DNA of 32,843 nucleotides from Cylindrodendrum hubeiense (GCA_014621425.1 JAANBB010000440.1:1-32843), one strand, 5' to 3'; positions 1-12,430 are shown, counted from the stretch's first letter. Numbers and translations: made by a program. Notes: generated by a model from the sequence alone, not told the origin.

Positions 1-45
1 TTCCATCTTACTTGCCTACCAAATCACTTCAACTATCAATTCACA

Positions 46-1586
46 ATGTCCAACGTTGTGCCCCACATCAAGGACTACCTTCAGGCTCAAGAGCCCAAGG
101 CACCCCGCATGAAGGATGCGCCAGTCTTTTACCGCAATCTTGAGGAGGCGCTCGATACTCGTCGAGCCGACCAGAACCTGATTGTCTTCCGGGACTTTAA
201 GGAATGCGTCGATTTCTCCTCCAATGACTTCCTCTCATTGGCAACCAGCGGTCTGCTCCGCATGGCCTTCTTCGATGAGCTGGCACGCCATCCCAATTTC
301 AGATTGGGTGCTACGAGCTCCCGTCTCTTGGATGGAAACAGCGGCTACATGGAGACTGTTGAGAAGGAGGTGGCTGAGTTCCACAACGCTGAGGATGCCA
401 TTATTGTCAACTCTGGTTACGAGGCGAATGGAGCCATTTACACGGCCATTCCTCGTCCTGGAGACGCCATTGTCTACGATGAACTGGTTCACGCCAGCAC
501 CCATGACGGCATGAAGAATTCCGTGGCGCTTACCAGGATGTCGTTCCGCCATAACGACGTCGACTCTTTGGAAGAGACTCTGGTCTATATCCGCGACACC
601 CAGCCACTGATCCAGCAGGGAGCCAGATCCGTCATCATCTCTGTCGAATCGGTCTACAGCATGGATGGTGATGTCTGCCCTCTGAAGGAGTTTGTTGACA
701 TTGCCAAGGAGGTTTTCCCCCTGGGCAATGCCCAGTTCGTCGTTGATGAAGCCCATGGTACGGGTGTCGTCGGCCACCAGGGAGCTGGTCTTGTTCAGGC
801 CCTGGGCCTGGAGAAGGATATTGCCATTAGGATGCATACCTTTGGCAAAGCACTAGCCTCAAACGGAGGTAAGCATATCTGCCGATGATGACACTTTTCT
901 TCGCTTAACACCTGGAAACAGCCGTTGTTCTGTCAAACTCGACCGTCAAGACCATGCTCATCAACTATGCCCGTGGTGTCATCTACACCACGGCCCCGAG
1001 CTTCATCGTGCTGGCTGGGATTCGAGCCGGTTTTAACTTACTGAAGGCTGGCATGACGATGCATGTAAGAAATATTAGTCCTAGCGGGCCTCCTTGACGA
1101 GGCCACAGGCGAGCAGGCACTGACACGTACCCATAGGCGCAAGACCGAGTTCAATACCTTGTCAAGCTCTTTTTCAAGACCATTACAGCGCACCCAGCCT
1201 ATGAGCGCGCTGCTGAGAGCGGCATCCTCCGCATTCCACTCTCAGAGGGGTGGGAGTCGCGGCCCTTCGTCACGCAGGTCGTGCCGGTGTGGACGCGGCC
1301 TTCGCAGAACCTCTTCCTGGTCTTCCACCTCCAGATGGCCAAGTATTGTGCGTACCCGATCGACTTCCCCGTTGTTCCCAAGGGCGCTCCGCGTGTGCGA
1401 ATGGTCTTCCACAACCACAACACTGACGCCGAGGTGGTGGGCCTGGCGGACACCATCTACGGATGGGCCCAGGAGATGCTCGATATCGAGGACGGAAAGG
1501 TGGCTTCCAAGATCCCGGTAGCCGCACGCCAGGCGTTTTCGTGGACTGCGGAGACGCAGACAAACGGGAACGGTGTGGCCGTTTAG
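46..1586 (+). CDS. PLP-dependent alpha-oxoamine synthase (8-amino-7-oxononanoate synthase-like)
   Basis: Three exons (46-868, 922-1064, 1137-1586) give 471 aa. The introns are GT-AG, 53 and 72 nt; skipping either breaks the frame. The protein is a fold-type I PLP enzyme of the alpha-oxoamine synthase family, which condenses an acyl-CoA or acyl thioester with an amino acid and releases CO2 (BioF, 5-aminolevulinate synthase, KBL, SPT). Visible motifs are SSNDFLSL near the N-terminus, the substrate/PLP region VDEAHGTGVVG (Asp234, His237) and the Schiff-base lysine in TFGKALASNGG (Lys268). Length fits stand-alone BioF-like enzymes, not the two-domain SPT or FUM8-type proteins. No mitochondrial leader is obvious, which argues against ALAS. 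The C-terminus is NGNGVAV, with no SKL-type peroxisomal signal, although fungal BioF involved in biotin synthesis is known to carry one. The exact substrate is therefore open. The ATG at 46 lies only 45 nt from the window edge, so its promoter is not visible. Confidence 0.88.
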
Positions 1587-3324
1587 ATTTGCCTGTTTAG
1601 AATGACGTCTAGATTGTTTTGTGTGTGTTTGTGTGTTTGTGTGTGTGGAAGAGAGAGGTGGGGAGGGGAGACGTGGAGATTGTGGAGTTGCGATTTCATA
1701 ATTTCATAGCTACCTAGTTGTCGGGATTCCAATCCCTGTTATTTTGATCGATTATCTTGCGGAAAAAGACACTTATCTCCAGTGATGACTAAATAGATGT
1801 CTGACATCTGGGTTGAAGTGACGGGGGTTGTAGGTTAAGAAGCAGGGGGCTATAGTCATACCAAGGGCGCCTCTATCTAGTCATACACTGGGCCTCTCTC
1901 TATCATGCCAACACAGGGCCTCTCTCTATCATGCCAAGGGCCTCTCTGTACCTAGTCCTACCAAAGGCCTCTATTTAGTCCTACCAAGGGCCTCTAGTCG
2001 TATCAAGGGCCTATAGTCGTATCAATGACCGCTAGTCGTCCCAAGGACCTCCAAGTCGTCCCAAGGACCTTGCTGGATAGGCAGTCAACTGGCGTAAACT
2101 GACGAATCATGGCGGATCATGACGAGATAGTATAAGGGTCCCAGATAGTAAATCATATGTGTTTGCCCAAAGTCTAATTAATTCCCAACTCTGTGCAATT
2201 TCCCCCCCGGTGGTCGCCGTCTCCCCTGCACACAAGCTGCAAGTCGTCGGACAATCCATCGGTACCGAATGGCCGCAAGCGCAGCCGAGCACATATGAGG
2301 TGGCATTATCGGCGTCTCTCGAGGAAAACATATGACATTTTGACAGATGCGGCAGGCATAGGTGCATCTCTATCGTGCATTTACGTATCTCTTTCCCCAC
2401 GGCCCGGCCAACCAACTATGGTCATCGCGGACCGTGGGGGGGGGGGGAGTGAGGGGGTGAGGGATGGCGTCCTAGACAGCCAAGCAGCCAAGCCGCCAAG
2501 TAGCCAAATAGATCGGCGAGCCCCCCACCAACAATCAAAACATCCCCCTTTCGTTTACCGCTGGGCCTCTCGCGCCACCGGCCCGCGCCAAAATTCAGGT
2601 TACATTGACGTCGAATCCTTCGGCGGGTCCGAGAGGTACGGGGTTTCCCTCCCGTGAGCAGTTCCTGGTCTCGGAATATTTCTTGGCGGGTCGTACGGGT
2701 CGACTCCGCACCAGTCAAACCGGCAGCGGTGTATGCAACGTTAACCACGACACGCACGTTGTGGCCAAAGGAGAAACGGGTTCGCATGTCGTCATACTGA
2801 TGCTGTGTCTCTCGCTTGTTGCTTGTTGCTTCCTTTTTACAAATCTGTAATTACCATATCGTACAGAGTACCACTGTTGATATTCCAGGCACTGGTCTGT
2901 CTAAGCGAACGGGATGCCTTGTTTCGCATCTCCATCAATTATACGACATCTAAGGCTTCAAACCCTGCTGCTAATGAACGCCGACTTCGATCCCCCCTCT
3001 CTCTACCCCTCCCCCTCCCCTCTTCCTTCTTAGCGACCTTCTATAGCGGCTCTAGCCACGCGCTAGGTATGCAACCCTGCAGGGCGGCGTAAGACTTCGT
3101 CCCTGCACGTCGCATGGCATTTGATGGCCCGGTGGGCCAACATCAGCACAGGAAGGATCCAAATGTGCCGATATTATCCTGCCAACGCGTCCCTGAGCAA
3201 CACCTCCGCCCCCCTGGCCACGGCTACGGGCCCTCCCGCCTTTAAATAAGGCTTAGCGATCGCACGCACGGATGGATCCTCTGGGGGAACGGCAGACAAG
3301 GACCTTTTAGAGACTCTCTCCGAG
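1587..3324. other. Intergenic region between the oxoamine synthase and the Zn2Cys6 regulator
   Basis: No convincing gene. It holds a GT-rich microsatellite just after the stop codon (about 1619-1648), the degenerate minisatellite at 1850-2071 and a run of 12 G at 2436-2447. The distal part should contain the 3' end of the synthase transcript and the promoter of the regulator. I could not pick a reliable TATA box. The open frames here are short, lack start context and overlap low-complexity sequence. Confidence 0.6.
1850..2071. repeat. Degenerate minisatellite, about 10 units of 19-27 bp
   Basis: Read on the plus strand, the units share a core like CTAGTCNTACCAAGGGCC with variable spacers (for example CTAGTCGTATCAAGGGCC and CTAGTCGTCCCAAGGACC). 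The last four units are close to 19 bp; the earlier ones are longer and richer in CTCT. There is no reading frame through the array. Confidence 0.8.
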
Positions 3325-5946
3325 ATGCCGTCGCATGGGAAGAGAAGCTGGGATGCATCTGAAGAAAACGAGGTACGCCCGCCCAACCGCCCGCCCATTA
3401 TATGCGCCTAGTTTTACCTCCCAACGCTGCAGTAATACACGTTGCTTACCATGGGTTTTTATTTTGCTTTAGATGGGAAACTCGAAAGACTATCCAGGTA
3501 TGATCTTGTCAGACTCCAACCCAGCCCCAGCCCCGACTACGCACCCGACTAACACCAAGACCGCTGGTGAAACAGTCTGCGACCAGTGCCGTTCAAGGAA
3601 AATACGATGCGGCAGAGAACGCCCTCACTGCTCCAACTGCACCCGTCTCGGGTTGGAGTGCGAATGGCTGGGCCAGGGCAAAAAGCCCAACCAGACAATT
3701 TGGTTGTGAGTACACGTGTGGCGGCTGGTCCAAGCCTTGCACCGGGTCCGAGTTGACCGCGTCCTGTGTGCCGATATTAGAAGCCACGCCGTCACAAGCC
3801 TCGGTGACCGGCTAGAAAAGCTCGAAAGTGCGGTCTCTGGCCTGCAGAGCTCACTGGACAGTCAAGACTCCGGAGTCTCCCCCTTCCAGGCACACACTCC
3901 GCCCATCCCTGGCACAGGCGCACCCTGTGGCCGGCGCTGCATTGTTCGCAACGTCAACGGCCATGAGCGATACTACGGATCAACGTCCTTCTTCTCGCTG
4001 ATGCATGACATGGCCGCCGTCATCCTGGCCAACCTGCATAATGAACAGGACTCGCTGGAGACAGCCACAACCGCAACCGCTGCTCGTGAAGAGCTGCTGC
4101 AGCTGGCAGAGTCGCATGATGTGTACGCCCGCGTTTCCGACGGCTCAGTCCTTACAAGCCCACCACTAGTCATAATCGAGGCCATGATTGATCCGTACTT
4201 TGACATGGTGAACCCGTGCATGCCGATATGGACCAAGGACGGCTTCCGCAGCCTCATGGCATCCGTTGACGGATCTACTGATGCATCACATAAGCTCGCT
4301 TACAATGTGTGTGCCAACAACCTTGTTCTCCTGACACTGCAGACTAAATCCCTCCATTCCCGAGCAACGTCAAGTATACCGTGCACAGAAGCACCCACGG
4401 CATCTTCGATTGATATGGACCTTATCAAATCATTCATCGTGAATGCGAAGCGGGCCCTGGAGAACGTGGAGCCCCTGCTGCTCAATCCTAGCCTGCTAAG
4501 TCTGCAGGCCATCTTATCCCTGGTACGTTCCTTAGTTCCCTCATGGGAGATGGGTGGCACGGACCAATACTGACAGTACACAGTGCCTCGTCGCACAGAC
4601 TTCCTTCTCAGAGGATATCACTGCGCTCCTCTTCAGCTTTGCCGTCCACGTCGCCAAGTCTATCGGGCTTCATCAATGGAACGCATCCAACCATGACGAA
4701 GGATTCAGCCACCGTGAGTTTCAAGAGAAGCGAAATGTCATATACTGCATGTCGTGTCTCGGCAGAGCCGTATCTTGGTCTTCCGGGTGGTCATCCGCTT
4801 TACCAGGTGTCAGCATCTTTCAGCATGAGTTGGCAGATTCCCCCGCCGACGAAGCCACAAACTACTTGGCCGCTCGCATCTCTCTGTTAAGGCTTGAGGA
4901 GCAAGTTTACATTGGCCTCTATTCAGACGAGGCAACCCGCCAGGCCGCAGGCGAGACTGGCAAGGTTGCATTTAGTCGGGGCCGGAAGCTCCACGACTGG
5001 GCGGCCGAGCACATTGACGACATCGGAGACCAGGATTGCAGAGCTCCCCTCAATTATTCTCAACACGAGTTGGCGATTCGACTTCACTCCATACAGGCGC
5101 TGGCCACATGGCCCATCGCAGAAGATACCGAAGCGTCCCGTTCCCTACTCGATGTTGCCCGGCGTTCCATCCAACTATTCCAGCGTCTCTGGAGGGCTCC
5201 GCCCGAGGGAGACCACTACCTAAATCTGGCTCAGTACGTACTCTCTCAGTTCCAAAAACAGATTGGCATTTTTCTCCGGCTCTAACATCTAGACTTACTT
5301 GAGCAGGCTAGTAGCGTCGTATCCTCCGGTCGCCTTCTTCGAGCTCTCGAGACATGTCTTGTGTAACCAACAAGCAGCCGACGAAGACTTCGAACTACTA
5401 CAGTCATTTGCTAGCATGGTCCATACATTTGCGGAATGGGCTGAAGATAGCTCCTACATTAAAAGGCTTTCAAGGTTTTGCGGCATCATGCTGCGGTTGC
5501 TCAACACCTGTCGAGAAAGCAAGTCTTCGAGACCACACGAAACTCCCCCACGCCCAGCAGTGGCTGGACAAAACTACATACACACACTGGAACCATACCC
5601 TGGTCCGATGGCTCCTACGTTCCAGGCATACGGAGGGGATTCCGTAGCCTCCTCTTCAACACACAGCAATTCGACGCCCATATCAGGGACAGTCCAGCCG
5701 AGACTTCCAATCCCGGACATGGAAGCAGTTACGCTCCCGACCACTTCCACCTCGACCACCTCGTCTTATTTGGACTCTTTTGACGGTGGCTTTGAAGAGA
5801 ACATAAGCCCGATAGATGATATAGATGGGTGGATGGTGGATCCCGGGCAGGGGGAAACTATGAGGACCTCTTTACAACCCAACATGATGACCGGATTTAT
5901 GCTTCAAGACAATAGAACTTGGATTGCGCCACACGTCTTTAGATGA
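3325..5946 (+). CDS. Zn(II)2Cys6 fungal transcription factor
   Basis: The five-exon model (3325-3372, 3473-3705, 3781-4522, 4584-5233, 5307-5946) gives 770 aa. The binuclear zinc cluster is complete (Cys spacing CX2CX6CX6CX2CX6C, about residues 52-79; starts CDQCRSRKIRC, ends LGLEC). A short coiled-coil-like linker (GDRLEKLESAVSGLQ) follows, then a middle homology region typical of fungal regulators (YFDMVNPCMPIW and the LHQWN/REFQEKRNVIYCMSCLGRAVS stretches). The C-terminus is Ser/Thr/Pro-rich and then acidic. Such proteins bind CGG-containing sites in promoters. All introns have GT-AG ends and keep phase. The ATG at 3473 directly follows a TTTAG acceptor, and a 16-codon upstream exon starting at 3325 joins in frame, so 3325 is preferred; 3473 (754 aa) is the alternative. 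Target genes are unknown. The oxoamine synthase upstream on the same strand is the nearest candidate. Confidence 0.88.
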
Positions 5947-7060
5947 CCTTGTCGCTCTTTTAGGAGCACAACTTGTACAATAGTATATATGATGGACTAA
6001 GGGATAATCATGGTGGGGAGTTACAATGTACGACAGGTCGGTTACGGTTGGCGATTTTTGAAATTTTTACAGAGGAAATACCAGAGAAAAAGCCAGACTT
6101 AAGTATTAGGCTTAGTGAATATGCGTATGCCCTAATTCTGCATTCCATGAAGAAGTAGACTGAGCGTTCTGTAAGGTTTCTGTTTGTATAGATATAATGA
6201 TTGCGTGGTGATGTCGATAAACAAGTGGTGGGTGTCATTGAGAAGAGACCGAGATACATCAACTATAGGTTAGGTACTGGCCTGAAGAACTACAGCAATG
6301 AGGGTAAATCACACACCAGTCAGCCACAACAAGCAGTGCTTACTACCCGTTGGATCATTTATATCGTGGATAATCTCATTTCATTCTGGATCCAGGGAGC
6401 GAGTTGTTGCTTTCTATGCAGAACCCCAGTCACACCTCTCCAAATCACGAACAATGGGGCCCAAAGGAAGAGACGACAGGCAGAATCAAAAACAGAAAAA
6501 ACGACCGGACAAGGGGTATCGTCATTCCTCAACAGCGACAGCCGTACATACATAGTATTTGTGCATCTCCGCGCACCACCCTCCTACATAAACACAGACA
6601 GAGCCCCCGACAAGTACAAATGCCGTCTAAGAGCTGCCTCTTGTTTCTCGTTCCCAACAAGTCCTTCCCCCAAAGACACTGCCTATTCAGACCAAGAAGC
6701 ACAAAAAGTGTGCGGCTCACACGCCTGGAGCGTTTCAAAGCTCCCCTAGGGGAGGCCGCGGGTATTACACAAGAGTCGCCGTAATAAGACGACAGTAGAT
6801 AGCGAAAAAGAATCCGAGGGGGTTATCGGTGGACGACAGGTCGCTTAGGTTGATTGCCTGGAGTCCGTGATGGAGTTCAACGCTCTGTTCCTCCTGTTAG
6901 CCGCCAAGTCCTGATATTCTGATCCTCCTGTTGGAGATACTCACTGCAAGTTGCGATCCCTCATTTCCCTATCGAGGGTATCGATTTGCCTCGCCGTCAA
7001 CCGTGCCTTACTTATCTGTAACATCCACGTTAGCTTAGGTTCAGTCACAGCAGCATGCCG
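5947..7060. other. Intergenic region between two convergent genes
   Basis: It holds the 3' flanks of the plus-strand regulator and the minus-strand coiled-coil gene. The open frames (for example about 6201-6784 in two overlapping frames) have no recognisable domain, poor codon bias and no splice support. I see no RNA gene or repeat here. Confidence 0.6.
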
Positions 7061-10000
7061 TCATGCAAGGGGCTCTCGCACCAAAGCAAGCGCTGCAGAG
7101 GAATGATCTTCTTCCTCACCTTCAGCCGCTTCGTCCTCGTCCTCGCCCTCGTCTCCGTTGGCGGTCTTGCTGGAAGAAACGCCCTTGGGCTTGGCGGCGG
7201 CGGCGTTGGCCTAAAAGAGTTAGCTTTAACTGAATCCCTGGGGATGCTTGAGAGTTTGCGACATACCTTGGCCTCCACAACCTCGGCATCCTTGACCTTG
7301 AGCTGGGCCTCGAGCTCCTCCACCTTCTTCTCTCCATCCTGGATCTTGTTGGCCGTCTCGGAAAGCTTGGCCTCAAGGTCCTTGGCCTTGGTCTGGGCCT
7401 CCTCAACCAGAGTCGTCATGCTGTCGTTGAGGTCATTGTAGTCGGCCAGGGCGGTCTTGTGCTTCGCGTCAGCCTCTGCCTTGTAGGCCTCGAGGTCCTT
7501 CTGTGCCAGCTCAATGTCCTCCTTCAGGCTGGCGACCTTGGCCTCTGAGGCAGTCACCTCGCCCTTGGCAGACTCGAGGTCACCCTGAGCCGCCTTCAGC
7601 TCAGCCTCGGCAGCGGCAACGGCGTCCTCGTGAGCCTTCTTGGCAGCAGCAAGCTGCTCCTTGAGAGCATCGGCCGCAGAGGTGTCGGGCTTGACGTTCT
7701 TGGCGGCGTCGAGGTCGGCGAGAGCGGTCATACGCTCCATCTTCTCCTCGGCAAGCTGGTGGGCCAGATCCTCAGCCTCCTTCTGTGAGACCTCGAGGGC
7801 CTCCTGGGCTTCCTTCAGGGACGCCTCGAGCTCAGCGTTGGCGGCGGTTTGCTGGGCAATCTTGCTCTCCAGGGATGCGTTGCTGTTCCTGAACTCGGAC
7901 ATCAGGTCCTCGATGGCCTTGGTGTTGCTGTCACTCAGCTCCTGGAGCTCCTTCTTGGCAGCCGCGCCCTCGGTCTTCATCCTGTCCAGGGCCTCTCCGT
8001 TCATCGAAATGAGCTCCGAAACCTCAGCATTGTGCTTATCCTCGAGCTCGTAGGTGGCCCTCTCAACGGCCTCCTCCGTTGCGGCCTCGGCCTTCTCTAC
8101 ATCAGCCTTGGCTGTCTCCGCCTCAGTCTTGGCTGTCTCGAGCTCGGCCTTCAAGGCAGCCAGAGCAGCCTCGTGCTCAGCCTTTGCCGCAGCCAACTCA
8201 TCCGCGTGAGCCTTCTCGCTGGCATCCTTGGAGTCCTCAAGCGTTGCCCTGAGCAAGTTGATCTCGGTGCTGTGAGTGCTGGCATCGGCTTCTCTGGTGG
8301 CCTGGATCTCGGACTTGAGCGCAGCAATCTCAGCCGTGTGATCACTCTCGCCAGATTCCTTTACCGCAGCCAGATTAGAGAGATGGCCAGTGACAAGCTC
8401 CTCCGTCTCGGTGGCGTGCTCCTTCTTGAGAGCGTCCACAACAGCGGCGTGGGCAGCCGTGAGCTTCTCAAGCTCGCTGGTGTGCGCAGAGTCACCATCG
8501 CCCTTCAGCACCTCGATTTGCTTGGCATGGCTTTGCTTCAGAGCCTCGAGCTCGTTGATCTGAGCCTCTCGGTCTGCCGTAGCGGTGGTCTTGGAAGACT
8601 CCAGCTCCTCAGCATGGCTAGCACGGAGAGCATCGAGGTTCTTCTGGTGCTCGGCCTCCTTGGCCTCGAGGGCAGCAACAGCAGCAGCGTGCTCCTCCTT
8701 GGCGGCCTCGAGGGCCTTGGCATGGGACTCGGTAGCCTCGGACGATGAGGCCTGGAGCTCTTGGTGCTGACCCTCCAGCTCCTCAAACTTGCGCTTGAAG
8801 AATGCATCGCCCCGAAGAGCCTCAATCTCGGCCTCGTAGTCCTGAGAGAGGTTCTTCATGCGCTCGTCGTGCATCACCTTGAGCTTGGTAATCTCTTCGT
8901 CCTTGCCGGCGAGAACGGTCTCGGTCTCCTCGGCCTTGGCCTGAAGACTTGCGACCTCCTCCTTGACCGTGGCGAGCTCTTGCTTGGCCACGTCCAACTC
9001 GGACTCCTTCTCGGATAGACTGGCCTGAAGCTTGCTGACCTCACCGGTCAGGGTCTCAACCTCAGCCTCAGCAGACTCGGCAACCTGCTCGGCGGCATCG
9101 AGTGCCGTCTTGGACTCTGCGATCTCAGCCTCAAGAGCGGCGATCTTGGCGGTGTGAGCCTCCTGCTCAGACTTGATCTTCTCGTCGCTAGCGGATTCCA
9201 GGGCTGATTGAGAGGCGGAAAGCTCGTCGATCTTCTTCTGGAGGTCCGCAAGTGTGGACTCGTGGGTGGACTTGAGCTCGGCAATGGCGGTTTCATGAGA
9301 CTCGGAATCAGCCTGGCCCTTCTCGAGCTCCTCCTTGTGCTTAGCCTCAAGGGCCTCAATGGCAGACGCCTTGTCAGCTTCCAGGGTCGCTTGCAGCTCG
9401 TCAATCTTGGTGGCGTGCTCATCGATGGCCTTCTGGAGAGCATCCTGGCTGGAGCTCGCCTTCTCCTCGCCCTCGGCCTGAGCTGTCTCGAGCTGCGTCT
9501 TCAGCGTCTCGAGCTCGGTCGCGGTCGCCTCCTTGGCGCTGATAGCCTCGGCGAGGTCGGATTGGTGCTTTTGGAGCTCGGTCTCTGCGTTCTCGAGCTT
9601 CTCGGCGGCCTCGGAAACCTGAGCCTCGAGAGCGGCAACGGCGGACTCGTGCTCGGACTTGAGGGTGGCCACAGTCTCGTCGTTATCGTGGCGGAGCTTC
9701 TCCTCGACATCATGGACACCGGAAGACTCCTTGGTCAGCTGCTCATCGAGCCCAGCAATCTTGCCCTCAGACGACTTGACCTGGGCCTTGAGGGCCTCGA
9801 TCTCAGCCTCGCCAGTAACTAGCTTGGCCTTCAATGCCTCAATCTCCTTGGCAGCCTCGGCAGAGCCGGCAACAGTTCGGGTCGCGGTAGTTCGAGAGGT
9901 AGCGGTGGGGGTGCCAACGGTGGACAGCCTCTTTCGGGCGTCGGCGGTGGTCGGGGTCACACCGGCGCGGGTAGCAGCAGTTCTCGTGGCAGAGGCAGTG

Positions 10001-10587
10001 GTACCACTCAGGGACGGTCGCGAAGTTGTGGTTCGGGGGGTCGTGGTGCTTGTGGCCGTGACGGGTCGTCGGGTGGCAGCAGCCGAGCTGGCCGAGGCGA
10101 GGGTCCTCCTCTCAGCGGCCGTCTTGCCAGGGCTGGACAAGATAGAGCTCGTCCTTCGTGATGAAGTGGTCGACTTCTTCTCGTCTTCGCTGGCGCTCAC
10201 ACTGGGGCGGCTCCTGTGGCTGGAGATGGAGGTGGCAGTCGTGGGCCGGCGAACAGTGCTGGGAACCGGGGGCCGCGTAGGAGGCTTGCTCAAGCCGCCA
10301 GGGGCACGGGTGCTCGTGGCAGTCTTGGCCGTAGCAGTGGAGGTGACGCCGGGGCGACGGGTAGCCGTGGTGGAGGCGACTCCGGGGCGCTTCACGAGGG
10401 GCTTCGATTCTCCATTCGCCTTGGCCGGAGCCTCGGGGGAGGCGGGAGTCGAGGTCACGGAGGGTGCAGTCTCAGTGACCGGGGAGGCAACGGCCTCAGT
10501 AGCGGGCTCGGCCTCGGTCTCGGAGATGGACTCGACGGGGGGGACCTCGTCGTGCTGGACGACGTCGAAGCTCTCAGACTCGGACAT
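7061..10587 (-). CDS. Large coiled-coil protein with basic Ser/Thr/Pro-rich N-terminus
   Basis: Two exons on the minus strand: 10587-7267 (1107 codons) and 7210-7061, joined over a 56-nt intron (7266-7211) with AGCTAAC branch site and TTTTAG acceptor. The product is about 1156 aa. Residues 1-75 are acidic and disordered (starts MSESESFDVVQHDEVPP). About 75-240 is a low-complexity, strongly basic stretch rich in Ser, Thr, Arg, Pro and Ala. From about 240 to 1105 the sequence is Ala/Glu/Lys-rich with heptad spacing, an almost unbroken coiled coil with repeated ALEAK, AEIEALK and ESTHE-like blocks. Exon 2 adds an Ala/Lys linker and an acidic tail. No enzyme motif is present. Similar fungal proteins are often annotated loosely as M protein repeat or myosin-tail-like; I do not recognise an ortholog. 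A cytoskeletal or scaffold role would fit a basic disordered region followed by a long rod, but this is inference. Reading past the intron would give an unlikely Arg/Pro tail. Confidence 0.8.
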
Positions 10588-12128
10588 GGTGGGCGGGACG
10601 AATTGGGTATCGGTTGGTAGTCTGTAGGAGGGAGGGAGTCAGCGAGGGTCGAGGAGCGCGACGGGCAAGAAACGGGTCTAATAGCTCGCGCGGCTGGAGC
10701 TATGGCATCGGATGTTGGCAGCTCGCCGACAGCTGTCGAACGACGAAGGCCGCCAAAAACACGAGGACCAGCGCAGGGAGCGGCTTCGGATGCCTAGGTC
10801 AGGGATGATGAGCGGGATTGGACTTAATCTCACCTTGGGTCCCCTATTTTCTCCAGTAGCGAAAAACCACGCTCGACGGCGTGGTGCGCGGACTCTTGGG
10901 GGGGAAGGTGGGAGCTGGGGGGGATGGCAGCAGCAAGAGCAAGAGACGACGACGAGACCGGCTTGTGAACTCGACGAATGGCTTGCTTGCTTCGTTTGGG
11001 GGAGGAGGAAGATGGAGGGAAGCAAGGAAAAGTTGTAGCCGGCCAGGTACGTGTAATTAGTACGTGGACTTGGGATGAGGGACCATCAGACAGGCCACGG
11101 CTCGTCTCGCAATGAGTGGTGGACTCAGTGGTCGACTCACTGAACTGTGGACCTCTTGATTGAACCACGGACAACGGGCGGTGGGCCTTCCCCCACTGCT
11201 GCCGGCCAGACCCCCCAGACCCCCTGCGACCGCCCTATCACATATCACAGCGCCCCTGGAGCGACCAGCGAAGCCCCCTCCACGAGCCGCGCTACCTGCT
11301 GGCGCTACAAGGGGCCAGCTATTTGGGGGGGAGGGATGACAGCACGGCCTCAGTGCAAGTCGGGCCACCACCTGAACGACGCCTTGGACGCCCACCTCAA
11401 GACGCTCCCGACACACTGAGAGAATGCGCCAGGCCTGACCTGTTGGGCCACCGTCTCCAGGCTACGGCATGCGAACCGGGCCTTATGCAATGCAATGCGA
11501 GCCACCATGACCGACCGACTCACTAACTGACTGACCGAATGCCTGACTGACGCGACCGCCTTTTTCCGTATTCATCACTGATCGATTGCCGTTTCAAGCC
11601 ATTGCCCCATTGCCCCCCATTGCCCCAGGCGGCGGGATCTCTGGCCCGTTGGCGCCCAACTGGGGAGGTGTTGGCGATCCGTTGCGCTGCACCTGTTGCC
11701 AGCACCTGCTGCTACATACTGTGCATGCGCCGGTGGTGTTTTGTGCTCGGTGGCCGCCCTCATTCCACCAGGTGACCGGTCAAGCCAAACTGTCTCGTCC
11801 AAAAGAAAAGAAAATTACGGGGGGGAGCTTGAAGCTGTCGACGCGTTCGGCACGCGCCGAGCTAAAGATTGGCAAAAAGGGAGAAGAAGAAAAAAAGGGG
11901 GACCGGTGGATTGATTCGGCCTGGCTTGCTTTCTCCGTTCATTACTTGGTCGCTCCCGTTGGTGATAGCGTGTCTTAGGCTTTCGCTCTGTCGGGTGTGG
12001 CGGGCTCTGTGATTAATTGTGGCTGCCCGTGGCCCGCCACCACCGCCATTCGGCGACATGGGGGGGCTTGGGGGGCTCCTCCATGGCATTCACCCACTGT
12101 CATGTGCTAGTGTCTCAGCATGGGTCCC

Positions 12129-12212
12129 GTACAAGCAGCTGTACAAGAAGCTGTACAAGCAGGATGGAGCAGGATGAAGCAGGATGAAGCAGGACAAAGC
12201 AGAACAAAGCAC
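12129..12212. repeat. Short tandem repeats (12-bp then 10-bp units)
   Basis: Three units of about 12 bp (GTACAAGCAGCT, GTACAAGAAGCT, GTACAAGCAGGA) run directly into about five 10-bp units of the type AGGATGAAGC, the last ones degenerate. No frame or gene depends on them. Confidence 0.75.
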
Positions 12213-12430
12213 GATACATGGCTATCCCCAAAGTTCCCTCTCCGGGCTGCTCGGGCTGACGCGATGAAACACTCGCCCGGCGGCCGGCGCCCAACGCTTT
12301 CCGTTCCGTCCCATGTGCCGGCGCATCCCTCATGCGCTGCTCCCCTATCGTTTGCAACCGGATGATATGGTGGCCGCCGCGCTGGACGATGATGTGGCAC
12401 CGCGTCGTTGGCACAACCGCCGCTACACAC

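Noticed and set aside
1..5946. Secondary-metabolite gene cluster
   Set aside because: Only an oxoamine synthase and a regulator are visible; no backbone, tailoring or transporter gene is in the window, so a cluster cannot be claimed.
7045..7266. Unspliced Arg/Pro-rich C-terminus of the coiled-coil protein
   Set aside because: A canonical donor, branch site and acceptor remove it, and the spliced tail has sensible acidic composition.
9659..10627. Long plus-strand frame of over 300 codons antisense to the coiled-coil gene
   Set aside because: It is the mirror of biased codon use in the minus-strand gene; it has no domain, and the Ser/Val/Gly-rich composition is typical of such shadows.
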